64,000 nt of DNA, from positions 620,001-684,000 of the forward strand of contig JADJTM010000001.1 in the NCBI GenBank assembly GCA_016711205.1, written 5' to 3'. A model generated the notes under the pieces. The model did no database searches, was not told where the DNA came from, and worked only from the letters and a program-made list of their open reading frames with translations. Position 1 is the stretch's first letter. Every line of letters begins with the position of its first letter. The position numbers were made by a program, and so were the translations under genes. The stretch is from Micropruina sp. GTDB lineage: Bacteria > Actinomycetota > Actinomycetes > Propionibacteriales > Propionibacteriaceae. Positions 18,272-26,175 of the stretch are shown in pieces.

Positions 18272-19084
18272 TCATTCTCCGACGCAGTCGATAGGGCCGG
18301 GACTGTGGCGCAGGTGCGGGTTTTGGGTCGCGACCTGTGTGAGGCGTTCTTGGACCCACGCGATGCTTCGTGTCTGCATCTGTCGGCGGAAACTGTTCGG
18401 TGGGTCGTTTTCGGCGGCGTCTTCGGTCCATCTCCCTTCGAACTCGCCCCGGCCGAGCTGTTGTTCGTAAGGGGTAACTGCTCCGGATCCCAGTGGCGCC
18501 CAGGTTGGTGGGGAGGGTTTGTCCTGAGGGTCGATGCGGCCAGGGCACCCCCATTCGAACCAGCGGATGGCCATGAGGTAGGTGTGGCCTGGTAGCAGGT
18601 AGGGCTGATCTTGTGCTCCTGTGCGTCGCTGTGAGGAGAGTCCGTCCTTGAAGGCCCAACCGAAGGTGATGAAGCTGAACGTGGTGGGCGGCGTCTTGTG
18701 GAGTGTGGGGTGTCTCCAGACGAGTTGCTCAACGGTTGCAGTGAGCGTTCGCATGATCAGCCCCTCGCGGCGTTTGATTTCGCTTTGTGCTGGAGGGATT
18801 TGGGCTTCTGAGGTGATCTGCACGACTGCAACGAAGTCTGCTTGCTTGACCCATTGGCTCACGGTGGTGCGGGACAATGCCTCCTCGGTGGTGACGGGTC
18901 CGATGTCGACATCGGGGAGTTGTTCCGGCTCTGTGGAAGGTGTCGCGGAGGCAGGCTTGGATGGTGAGGGCGGCGGAGCGGGCTGTGGAGCAAGGGTGCA
19001 ACCGATCAGGCCCGTCAGAGCAGTGCTCAGGCCGGCGGCCGTCAGCAGAATGCGCGCAATCCAGCTCGTCTTGCGACGCGGCAT
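18272..19084 (-). CDS. Putative secreted lipoprotein
   Basis: This 270-residue protein has a positively charged start (MPRRKTSW), a hydrophobic signal helix and a lipobox LIGC near residue 28, followed by a Pro/Ser-rich linker, so it is exported and lipid-anchored. The body (VKQADFVAVVQITSEAQ, then LTATVEQLVWRHP) resembles small beta-rich lipoproteins of Gram-positive bacteria; no family is certain. AAGGAGGAG lies 8 bases before the ATG. The last ~60 residues (GRGEFEGRW to GPIDCVGE) are clearly related to the end of the small ORF just upstream. Together with that ORF and the disrupted 240-codon gene it probably forms the tail of island B. Confidence 0.7.
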   Translation of the reverse strand: MPRRKTSWIARILLTAAGLSTALTGLIGCTLAPQPAPPPSPSKPASATPSTEPEQLPDVDIGPVTTEEALSRTTVSQWVKQADFVAVVQITSEAQIPPAQSEIKRREGLIMRTLTATVEQLVWRHPTLHKTPPTTFSFITFGWAFKDGLSSQRRTGAQDQPYLLPGHTYLMAIRWFEWGCPGRIDPQDKPSPPTWAPLGSGAVTPYEQQLGRGEFEGRWTEDAAENDPPNSFRRQMQTRSIAWVQERLTQVATQNPHLRHSPGPIDCVGE

Positions 19085-19128
19085 CCTATTGCTCCTCCTT
19101 TGTTACTCCATCCAGCTACTGTGGCTAC

Positions 19129-19419
19129 TTACTCGCCGTCACAGCCGATAGGGCCGGCGTTGTGGGTGAGATCGGGACGCTTGGCGGCGACTGTCTTGAG
19201 TTCTTGTTGGATCCAGTCGAGGTTGCGTCCTTGCATCTCGTTGCGGAAGCTGGCTGGTTGATCGGGTTCAAGGACGGTGACGCGCCTGCCTTCGAACTCA
19301 CCGGCGCCTAGTTCGCCATCGAACGCCTCGGCGTCCACCTCAGCCAAGCCGGCCGCAACCGCGTCGCCGCGCTCGTCAACGTACCGAACCTCGACATCCA
19401 GCAGGTCACGCGACGCCAT
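19129..19419 (-). CDS. Small protein related to the lipoprotein C-terminus, possibly a gene fragment
   Basis: The 96-residue frame (MASRDLLDVEVRYVDERGD...) shares its last ~57 residues (GAGEFEGRR, FRNEMQGRNLDWIQQELK, GPIGCDGE) with the end of the lipoprotein downstream. It has no signal peptide, so it is either the rump of a second lipoprotein or a shortened duplicate. An ATG at 19473 would add 18 Cys/Ser-rich residues that overlap a repeat and look non-coding. No strong ribosome-binding site is seen. Confidence 0.4.
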   Translation of the reverse strand: MASRDLLDVEVRYVDERGDAVAAGLAEVDAEAFDGELGAGEFEGRRVTVLEPDQPASFRNEMQGRNLDWIQQELKTVAAKRPDLTHNAGPIGCDGE

Positions 19420-19436
19420 ACCGAAGCATCGCCCCT

Positions 19437-19482
19437 GATGACAACTCGACGAGAAATGACACGCCGATGACAACTCGGCGAG
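19437..19482. repeat. Pair of short direct repeats, possible IS end remnant
   Basis: GATGACAACTCGACGAG and GATGACAACTCGGCGAG are separated by 12 bases that contain AATGACAC. Repeated ends of this style occur at the termini of some actinobacterial insertion sequences. No transposase accompanies them here. Confidence 0.35.
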
Positions 19483-19579
19483 TTATCTGGAGTTGATGTC
19501 CATAACAGTGCTTCTGACTAGGCAGTTTCCGTGACGGACAGTGTCATTGATGCAGTCGGCTGATGTCAGTGGCCGAGCA

Positions 19580-19687
19580 TTAAGTAAGTGCCGTATCCCA
19601 GATGTTGCGATGGCCCTGGTCGTCGTAGCCGAACACGGCCATCCGCAGGTTGGAGCGGGCTGCGGCCGGGCTAAGACGCAGTTTGTC
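19580..19687 (-). pseudogene. Disrupted island B cargo gene, fragment 3 (3' end)
   Basis: This is the last third of a 240-codon gene whose other parts are at 21166-21382 and 32888-33293. It codes LRLSPAAARSNLRMAVFGYDD and ends NIWDTALT, with TAA at 19580. The eight bases 19680-19687 (AGTTTGTC) are the left copy of the ISL3 target duplication. Joining the fragments while counting each duplication once gives an uninterrupted frame. Confidence 0.8.
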
Positions 19688-21165
19688 GGCTCTTCTGACC
19701 TGAGCGTGGGGTCATAGTTGGAGTCCGCCGCCGATGAGGAGCATTCTGAGGCGGTAGTTGTCGGGGTCGCGGAACCCTCGTGCGACGCGGCGGGCGAGTT
19801 CGATCAGGCCATTGAGTGCTTCGCTGCCGCCGTTGTTGGCGCCGTTGGTGCTGAAATAGCTGAGGAACGCGTCTTTCCACTGGTTCAGGGTGCGACCGAG
19901 GCGGGCGATCTCGGGGATCGGGCACGACGGGAACGTGGCGAGGATCGTCTCGGCGATCCGCCGCCCCTCGGCATGACTGGGCTGGTGATAGACCGATCGG
20001 AGTTGCTGCGCGCACTGCCAGGCGACCTCGACCGACACGTGCTGCTCGTCGGCGGCGAACGCCACCTTCAGGCGTGATCGTTGCCGGTCGGTGAGGTGTT
20101 CCTGCCCGGCGCGCAGGATGTTGCGGATCCGGTAGAGCGGGTCGGTCTTGCGGCCGCGGTGGCCGTGGATCTCTTGCTGGATACGGCGGCGGACCTCGTC
20201 GACCGCGGCGGTGCCGAGCTTCACGATGTGGAAAGCATCAACAACGGCGACCGCGTCGGCGAGTTGGTCGTCGATGGCGTTCTTGTAGCCGTGGAACGGA
20301 TCCAACGTGGCGACCTTGACTCCCGTGCGGAACGTGTCGCCGCGGTCCTTCAGCCACGTCTTGTAAGCCTCACCGGAGCGTCCCGGCACGAGATCGAGAA
20401 GCCTGGCCCGGACCCGTCCGTCCTTGTCACGGCTGAGATCGACCATGCCGGTGAACTCCTTCGCGCCCCGTCCGCCCTGGTCGACGGGCTTGGTCGAGAC
20501 GTGATGCCAGATGTGTTCATCGACGCCTAAGGAGGTGACGCCGGCGAAGCGGGTCTCGTCGTCGGCCGCGGCCTCCAGGACGGGCCGGATCGAGCGCCAC
20601 AGCGTCTTCCAGGAGCAGCCGAGCTGGCGAGCCAGCCCTTGGACCGACGCGTTCTCCCGCCGCATCTGCCCGATCGCCCACGACGTCGCTCGGCACGTCA
20701 ACAGCGCCTCGCCGGGGCGACAGCCGGGTCCTGTTCGGTGAACGAGGTCACCGGACACGACGACTCGGGACACCGCCACCGTCGTTTCCGCCACAACACC
20801 CTCACCGGCGTCGTGAAGCACGGGGCGTCGATCAACTCGATCATTTGGCGACCGTGGGCATGCGCCACCACCCCGCAGGTGGGGCAGCCCATCACTGTCG
20901 GCGGCCGGGACTCGACCTGCACCCGCAGCCGGCCCTCGGTCCTCTCGACCCTGGTCACATGAAGGCCGGGCAGGTCGACCAGCAGGTCGCAACGCGGGCA
21001 GTAGCCACCGTGAACCCTGCAGCACGAAGTAGGATCAGGCATCGTCGAGGTCCTCGGAATCGAGTGGTGTGGTAACCCCGATTCTTGAGGGCCTCAACCC
21101 TCATCACCGGCACCAACACGCGCACCCCTACGCCACGCTCACCCCACGCTCAGGTCCGAAGAGCC
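19688..21165 (-). mobile_element. ISL3-family insertion sequence (1,478 bp)
   Basis: The ends are GGCTCTTCTGACCTGAGCGT at the left and the inverse of GGCTCTTCGGACCTGAGCGT at the right, a near-perfect inverted repeat typical of ISL3 elements. Eight-base target duplications AGTTTGTC lie at 19680-19687 and 21166-21173, the size expected for the family. Removing the element and one duplication restores the host reading frame. The single transposase gene inside is frameshifted. Confidence 0.92.
19712..21042 (-). pseudogene. ISL3-family transposase, frameshifted
   Basis: The first frame (from 21042) encodes the N-terminal zinc-ribbon domain (GGYCPRCDLLVDLPG, GCPTCGVVAHAHGR, RRWRCPESSC) and stops at about 20698. 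The second frame picks up at ALLTCRATSWAIGQMRRENASV and continues with the DDE domain (LGVDEHIWHH, VATLDPFHGYKNAI, VVDAFHIVKLG) and the family C-terminus SEALNGLIELARRVARGF. One base gained or lost in the C/G-rich stretch near 20710 explains the break. ISL3 transposases are normally a single ~430-aa frame, so this copy is most likely inactive unless the base is a sequence error. Confidence 0.82.
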
Positions 21166-21382
21166 AGTTTGTCGGGTGCGTCCGCGAGTGCCGTTCGTTG
21201 CCAGTGTGTGATTCGCCTGTTCTGCTCAGGGTCGACGTCGACGACACTGCTCAGGATCAGCACGGCTCGACGGTCAGCTAGGCCAATGATGTGGAGTGGC
21301 TGAACTCCTTTCAGTTCCGTCCAGCCGATATCAGGGGTCAACAGGAAGATGTGGATGCCTAGCGCTTTTCCTGCGGGGGGCC
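21166..21382 (-). pseudogene. Disrupted island B cargo gene, fragment 2 (middle)
   Basis: This is the middle of the 240-codon gene: AGKALGIHIFLLTPDIGW, IIGLADRRAVLILSSVVDVDP, THWQRTALADAPD. It lies between the ISL3 element on its left and the IS256-flanked composite transposon on its right. The bases 21374-21382 (CGGGGGGCC) are the left target duplication of the composite and 21166-21173 are the right duplication of ISL3. Confidence 0.8.
21374..21382. repeat. 9-bp target duplication, left copy (composite transposon)
   Basis: CGGGGGGCC directly precedes the left IS256 terminus. The same nine bases directly follow the right IS256 terminus at 32879-32887. Nine base pairs is a usual IS256-family duplication size. 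Confidence 0.88.
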
Positions 21383-21435
21383 GAGCAATGATCAGAACCT
21401 GTGGATGGCTCTCGGCGGGGTGACGTGTGAGTATG

Positions 21436-22236
21436 TCAACTCGACTTGGCCCCACCAGGACGGCTTGAGTTGGCCCCACCGGCGCGGGTGTGGGCGAGGC
21501 GGTAGCTGGTGGTGCCGGTCTCGATGATGGTGCCGTCGTAGGTGAGGCGGTCGACGATGGCGGCGCAGAGGCGGGGGTCGGTGAAGGTCTTGGTCCAGCC
21601 GCTGAAGGGCTCGTTCGACGCGATGGCGATGGCGGTCTTCTCTTCGCGTTCGGTGAGGACCTGGAACAAGAGTTCGGCGCCGCGCCGGTCGAGTTGGAGG
21701 TAGCCCAGCTCGTCGAGACAGAGCAGGTCGACGCGGCCGTAGCGGGCGATGACCTTGGTGAGGGCCCGGTCGTTCTCGGCTTCGGCGAGTTCGTTGACGA
21801 GCCGGGAGGCGAGCACGTAGCGGACCCGGTAGCCGGCTTCGGCGGCGGCGGTCCCGAGCCCGATCAGCAGGTGCGTTTTCCCGGTTCCGGAGTCGCCGAT
21901 CAGGCACAGCGGCCGGCCTTTCGCGACCCACTCGCCGCTGGCGAGGGTGTTGATCACAGCTGGGTTCAGGTTGGGGTTGGCGTCGTAGTCGATGTCGTCG
22001 AGGCGTTTGGGTCGGGGAAACCCGGCCTCGTGGACGCGGCGGGCCCGGCGGCGTTCGTCACGGTCGTCGCACTCGGCGAGCAGCAGTTCGGCGAGGAAGC
22101 CTTGGTAGGTGTGTTGCTCGCGGGCCGCCACGCTGGCGGCTTGGGCGGCGCGTTCGCGGATGGTGGGCAACCGGAGGGTGCGGCAGGCGGTGTCGATCGC
22201 GACGTCGACGGCCTGGCTGGTCATGGCGTCGTTCAC
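21436..22236 (-). CDS. istB: IS21 helper ATPase IstB
   Basis: This 266-residue AAA+ ATPase loads the IstA transposase onto target DNA. Walker A is GDSGTGKTH near residue 115, Walker B is VDLLCLDELGYLQL near 172, and sensor I is AIAIASNEPFSGW near 205. The family N-terminus (TLRLPTIRERAAQAASVAAREQHTYQGFLAELL) is present. The GTG start at 22236 overlaps the istA stop (GTGA), the usual coupling. The final ~15 residues read into the terminal repeats of the element. Confidence 0.93.
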   Translation of the reverse strand: MNDAMTSQAVDVAIDTACRTLRLPTIRERAAQAASVAAREQHTYQGFLAELLLAECDDRDERRRARRVHEAGFPRPKRLDDIDYDANPNLNPAVINTLASGEWVAKGRPLCLIGDSGTGKTHLLIGLGTAAAEAGYRVRYVLASRLVNELAEAENDRALTKVIARYGRVDLLCLDELGYLQLDRRGAELLFQVLTEREEKTAIAIASNEPFSGWTKTFTDPRLCAAIVDRLTYDGTIIETGTTSYRLAHTRAGGANSSRPGGAKSS

Positions 22237-23836
22237 GTGGGGGTTCCTCCGGTGAGCAGGGTGTCGTAGGCGTCGACGGTTGGCAGGGGCCGGGTATCGG
22301 CCGGGTACGCGATCCGGCCCTCCGCGGTGACCAGGCCGAGCTGGGGCGGGAGGTGGTTTCGCCGGCGCGGCGGACCTCCACGGCGACCGCCTCGGGCGAC
22401 AGCGCGCCCACGGCGAGCGCGGCCTCGAGACCGGCCAGGACTTGGCCGCGGGGGTAGGTGCGGTGCAACAGCAAGGCTTCGACCAGGGCCTGGGTGCCGG
22501 TCTTGTCGCCGTAGCGGGCTTTCGCCGCGGCCCAGTACCGCTCGTGGGTGGCGGTGAACACGCCGGCCTTGCGTGCCTGGACCAGGGCGGTCGCGCCGGG
22601 CAGCGCGCCAGGCTTGTAGGCGAGCACTTCCAGGTAGTGGTCCAGCACCAGGGTGACGCTGCCGCGGATCGTGGAGCGTTCGTGTTCGGCGACCAGCCGG
22701 GGCCCGTCGAAGATCAGCACGCTGGTGGCGCGGAGCAGCACCCGCAGCTGGCGGCCGACGTAGCGGGCGGGCACCGAGTACTGGCATTGCCGCACGGTGA
22801 CCCTGGCGTGCCGGTCCACCCGGGGCCGCAGGCTGAGCCCGGTCTCGAACGGCTCAGCCGGCAGGGCGCGTAGCAGGGCTTGTTCGGTGGCGAAGTCGTC
22901 ACCGACCGTGGCGATCCGCTGCCCGACCCGACGGTGATCATCCTTGGCGTCACACCGGGCGAGGTAGGCGTTCAGCTCGGCGAGCGTGTCAACCTTCGGC
23001 ATCGGGACGGTGTGGGTGCGGCGGAACCGGCCACCCTCGCCCTCGACGCCGCCCTTCTCGTGGGCGCCCTCGACGCCGGGACGGCAGTAGAACACGTCGA
23101 AGCCGTAGTGGGACCGGAACGTCACCCACCGGTCCGACTCGACCCGGGTCCGGCCGGTCAACACCCGCGACACCGCCGCCTTCAGGTTGTCGTAGCGGAT
23201 GTGGACCGTCGGGATCCCGCCGAGCTGCTCGAAGGCGTAGCGGTGGCCGTCCAGGAACGCCTCCTGCGAGGCGGTCGCATACGCCCGGTGGATCGCCTTG
23301 CCCGAGTACGACAGGCGCAGCGTGAACAAGAACACCTTGGTCTTCACCCCGGCCAACACGATCCACAGATCGGCGAAGTCGACCTCCGCTTCGGCACCCG
23401 CGGGATGGGTCTGCGGCACGAACACCTCCGCCAGCTGCTTGCCGGCCTCGGCCGCGATCCGCGGCCGGGCCTCACGCACATAGTCCCGGACCGTCGAGTA
23501 GGCCACCACCAGCTGGTGCTCATCCAACAACCGTTCCCTGACCCGCAGCGCGGTGTGACGCTGCTTGCGTGGCGCGTCCAGGTCCTGGCGCAGCATCGCG
23601 TCGATCAACGGCTTCACCGGGTCCAGCACCGGCGCCGCCCGGACCGGCACCTTCCGCGCCGGCGGCTCAGCAGAGGCCAACGCCTGCCGGACCCTCCGCC
23701 GGTGGACCCCGTGCCTCGCCGCGAGTTCGCGGATCGACACATCGGGATCATCCCGACGGTCCCTACGGATCGCTTCGAACACCCTGACACGACTCCCACC
23801 AGACACGCTGGCCTTCCCACAACCCTCGACGGACAA
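22233..23836 (-). pseudogene. istA: IS21 transposase IstA, frameshifted near C-terminus
   Basis: This is the DDE transposase of IS21. The N-terminal helix-turn-helix (DPDVSIRELAARHGVHRRRVRQAL) is followed by the catalytic core: VDFADLW (first D), IRYDNLKAAV (second D) and HEKGGVEGE (E). The first frame is good to about 22350 (VEVRRAGETTS). The natural end (PQLGLVTAEGRIAYPADTR to LLTGGTPT) is in the next frame and stops at 22233 against istB. One lost base in a C-rich run explains it. The uncorrected frame instead runs on inside istB to 22058. The catalytic core is intact, so partial activity cannot be excluded. Confidence 0.85.
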
Positions 23837-24044
23837 CCGTCGACCAGCGTCAGGTGGGGCCAGATCAGACCGTCACAACCGCCCCGGTGTGTCGCACCCG
23901 GGGCCAGATCAGACCGTCACGGTGGGGCCAAATCAGACTGTCATTTCCATGACGTGAAGCGGGCGCACCTCCCGAGCAAGATCGAAGTCCATGCAAGTTC
24001 TGATCGGGGTCGGCGTTGGCGCGCCGGCTCGGGAAGGTGTGCCC

Positions 24045-25334
24045 ATGCTCAAGGTAGTTCACGACGCCGATGCGTCCAACGAGGTGGCCGGTGGGTCGCT
24101 GCTTGATGAGATCGTGCGCGACGGTGCCCGGCAGATGCTGGCTGCAGCGCTTCAGGCCGAGGTCGCCGCCTACGTCGAGGCGTTCACCGACGAGCTCGAC
24201 GAGCACGGCCGACGACTGGTGGTCCGCAACGGGCACCACAACGAACGGCAGGTGACAACTGCGGCCGGCGCGATCACGGTCCGCGCGCCGCGGGTCAACG
24301 ACAAGCGCACCGACCAGGCCACCGGCGAGCGCAAGCGGTTCGCCTCGGCCATCTTGCCGGCGTGGGCCAGGAAGTCTCCGCGGGTTGCCGAGGTGCTGCC
24401 GCTGCTCTACCTGCACGGCCTGTCCTCGGGCGACTTCGGGCCCGCGTTGACGCAGTTCCTCGGTTCGGCACAGGGACTCTCGCCGGCCACCATCACCCGC
24501 CTGACCAAGGACTGGCAAGACGAGGCGGTCGCGTTCAACAAGCGGCCCCTGGCCGGCACCGACTACGTCTACGTGTGGGTTGACGGGATCCACCTCAAGG
24601 TCCGACTCGAACAGGACAAGGTGTGCCTGCTCGTGATGATCGGGGTCCGAGCTGATGGCACCAAGGAGCTGATTGCGCTCGACGACGGTCAACGCGAGTC
24701 CACCGAGTCGTGGGCCGACCTGCTGCGTGGCTGCAAGCGGCGTGGGATGCGGGCACCGGTCCTCGCCGTCGGCGACGGCGCGTTGGGGTTCTGGGCCGCG
24801 GTCCGCACGGTGTTCCCCGAAACCCGTGAGCAGAGGTGCTGGTTCCACAAGATCGCCAACGTCCTCAACGTCTTGCCGAAGTCGGCGCAGCCCGGCGCGA
24901 AGGCCGCGCTCGCGGAGATCTGGAACGCCGAGGACAAGGACCACGCGCGGGCGGCGGTGAAGGTGTTCGTCGCCGACTACGGCACAAAGTGGCCCAAGGC
25001 TGCAGCGAAGATCACCGAGGATCTCGACGTGCTCCTGGCCTTCTACGACTACCCCGCCGAGCACTGGGTCCACCTGCGCACCACCAACCCGATCGAGTCG
25101 ACCTTCGCCACGGTGCGGCTGCGGCAGCGGGTCACCAAGGGACCCGGCTCGCGAACCGCCGGGGTCGCCATGGCGTTCAAGCTCATCGAGTCCGCACAAG
25201 CCAGATGGCGCGCCGTCAACGCACCCCACCTCGTCGCACTCGTCCGCGCCGGCGCGACGTTCAAGAACGGCATCCTCGTCGAACGAGACGACGAACCGAG
25301 CCACGAATCAGGAAGCGATCAACAAGCCGCGTGA
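24045..25334 (+). CDS. IS256-family transposase (left copy)
   Basis: This 429-residue Mutator-type transposase has an N-terminal domain with RRLVVRNGHHNERQVTTAAGAITVRAPRV, the catalytic region with VYVWVDGIHLKVR (D), VLAVGDGALGFWAAVR (D) and TTNPIESTFATVRLR (E), and the family signature EQRCWFHKIANVLN between them. The ATG at 24045 has GGAAGG 8 bases upstream. An ATG at 23991 would add 18 residues without a good ribosome-binding site. The protein agrees throughout with the right-hand copy, so it is probably active in moving the composite. The minus strand of this gene is also open, but that is a codon-bias shadow. Confidence 0.92.
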   Translation: MLKVVHDADASNEVAGGSLLDEIVRDGARQMLAAALQAEVAAYVEAFTDELDEHGRRLVVRNGHHNERQVTTAAGAITVRAPRVNDKRTDQATGERKRFASAILPAWARKSPRVAEVLPLLYLHGLSSGDFGPALTQFLGSAQGLSPATITRLTKDWQDEAVAFNKRPLAGTDYVYVWVDGIHLKVRLEQDKVCLLVMIGVRADGTKELIALDDGQRESTESWADLLRGCKRRGMRAPVLAVGDGALGFWAAVRTVFPETREQRCWFHKIANVLNVLPKSAQPGAKAALAEIWNAEDKDHARAAVKVFVADYGTKWPKAAAKITEDLDVLLAFYDYPAEHWVHLRTTNPIESTFATVRLRQRVTKGPGSRTAGVAMAFKLIESAQARWRAVNAPHLVALVRAGATFKNGILVERDDEPSHESGSDQQAA

Positions 25335-25497
25335 CACGCCGATCCACAGGTCTTGACTATTGCTCCTTCCACCGGAAGCCAGCCCCGCTAGTTCATGGAC
25401 TCTCATGTCGGCGCTTACGCATGCTGCTTCAGCTCCCAGCCTCGGCAGGTCTTTGAAGCGGTTGACACACCGCAGGACTGATCCGTGCGACCGACCC

Positions 25498-26175
25498 TCA
25501 CGGCTGAGTGGTTCCGCCAGACCGAGCGACAAGGCCGGATTCGTATGCTGCAATGACGAGGTGTGTGCGATCCCGGGCGGCGAGTTTCGTCATGATTCGG
25601 CTGACATGCGTCTTGGCTGTCTGCACGGAAATGAAGAGGTCCGCCGCGATCTCGCTGTTCGAGCTGCCACGACCAACTTCTGTGAGTACCTCCAGCTCGC
25701 GAGGAGTGAGCGCAGCAAGGGCTCCGGGAGCTATCGCGGCGGCGGTTGTGGGATTCAGGTAACGGACGATGAGGGCGGCCGTCGCTTTCGGTGAGAGCAG
25801 CGACTCACCTTCGTGGACGACGCGGATCGCCTCCATCAGCGCATCTGGCTGTGTTCCCTTGCCGACGAAGCCGCTCGCTCCCGCCTGGAGCGCCTCAAAG
25901 ACGTACTCGTCCTCTTCAAAGGTCGTCAGGATGAGGATGCGTGACGCATCCATGTCAGGGTCTGCACGGATCTCGCGCGTCGCCTGGATCCCGTCCATGA
26001 CCGGCATCCGGATGTCCATCACCACGACGTCGGGGCCGAGATCCCTGGTCGCAGAGACGGCTTGGCTGCCGTCAGCCACCTGCCCGAGTACCTCGAAGCC
26101 GGGTTCGTTGGAGATGAGATCGGCGACGGCGTTGCGGATGAGCGCCTGATCGTCGGCGAGGAGCACTCTGATCAC
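25498..26175 (-). CDS. NarL/FixJ-family response regulator
   Basis: This 225-residue regulator has a receiver domain at residues 1-120 with acidic pair D8/D9, phospho-acceptor D54 (VVVMDIRMP) and K106. Its LuxR-type helix-turn-helix is at 157-205 (LTPRELEVLTEVGRGSSNSEIAADLFISVQTAKTHV). It overlaps the kinase gene before it by 4 bp (stop and ATGA), so they form a pair. Its likely target is the divergent ABC exporter operon about 200 bp beyond the kinase start. The sets LiaRS and similar antibiotic-sensing systems have this form, but the stimulus here is unknown. Confidence 0.92.
   Translation of the reverse strand: MIRVLLADDQALIRNAVADLISNEPGFEVLGQVADGSQAVSATRDLGPDVVVMDIRMPVMDGIQATREIRADPDMDASRILILTTFEEDEYVFEALQAGASGFVGKGTQPDALMEAIRVVHEGESLLSPKATAALIVRYLNPTTAAAIAPGALAALTPRELEVLTEVGRGSSNSEIAADLFISVQTAKTHVSRIMTKLAARDRTHLVIAAYESGLVARSGGTTQP

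Larger units (their letters stand above)
21428..23949 (-). mobile_element. IS21-family element nested in IS256 (2,522 bp)
   Basis: The termini begin TG and end CA: TGAGTATGTCAACTCGACTT at the left and, inverted, TGGAAATGACAGTCTGATTT at the right, both followed by GGCCCCACC. Further internal copies of the GGCCCCACC/GGCCAGATCAGAC motif lie near both ends, as is usual for IS21 transposase-binding repeats. The 7-bp duplications TGACGTG are at 21421-21427 and 23950-23956, and the uninterrupted site can be read in the other IS256 copy near 31464. istA carries a frameshift. Confidence 0.92.
21383..25365 (+). mobile_element. IS256-family element, left copy, split by IS21
   Basis: The left end GAGCAATGATCAGAACCTG is at 21383 and the right end GGTCTTGACTATTGCTC finishes at 25365. 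Subtracting the 2,522-bp IS21 insertion and one 7-bp duplication leaves 1,454 bp, the length of the copy at 31425-32878. The IS21 lies between the left terminus and the transposase gene, so the coding frame is intact but its promoter has been moved away. Confidence 0.92.

Noticed and set aside
17975..18595. 206-aa plus-strand frame over the island junction
   Set aside because: It is antisense to the lipoprotein 3' end, has no ribosome-binding site and low-complexity composition.
20690..20720. Programmed frameshift in the ISL3 transposase
   Set aside because: ISL3 elements normally encode one continuous transposase, and no slippery heptamer with a downstream stem could be identified.
23865..25304. 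Long minus-strand open frames (479-541 aa) antisense to each IS256 transposase
   Set aside because: They recur only because the transposase copies recur. Their composition is that of reverse-complemented GC-rich codons, they cross IS boundaries into unrelated sequence, and they contain no family motif.
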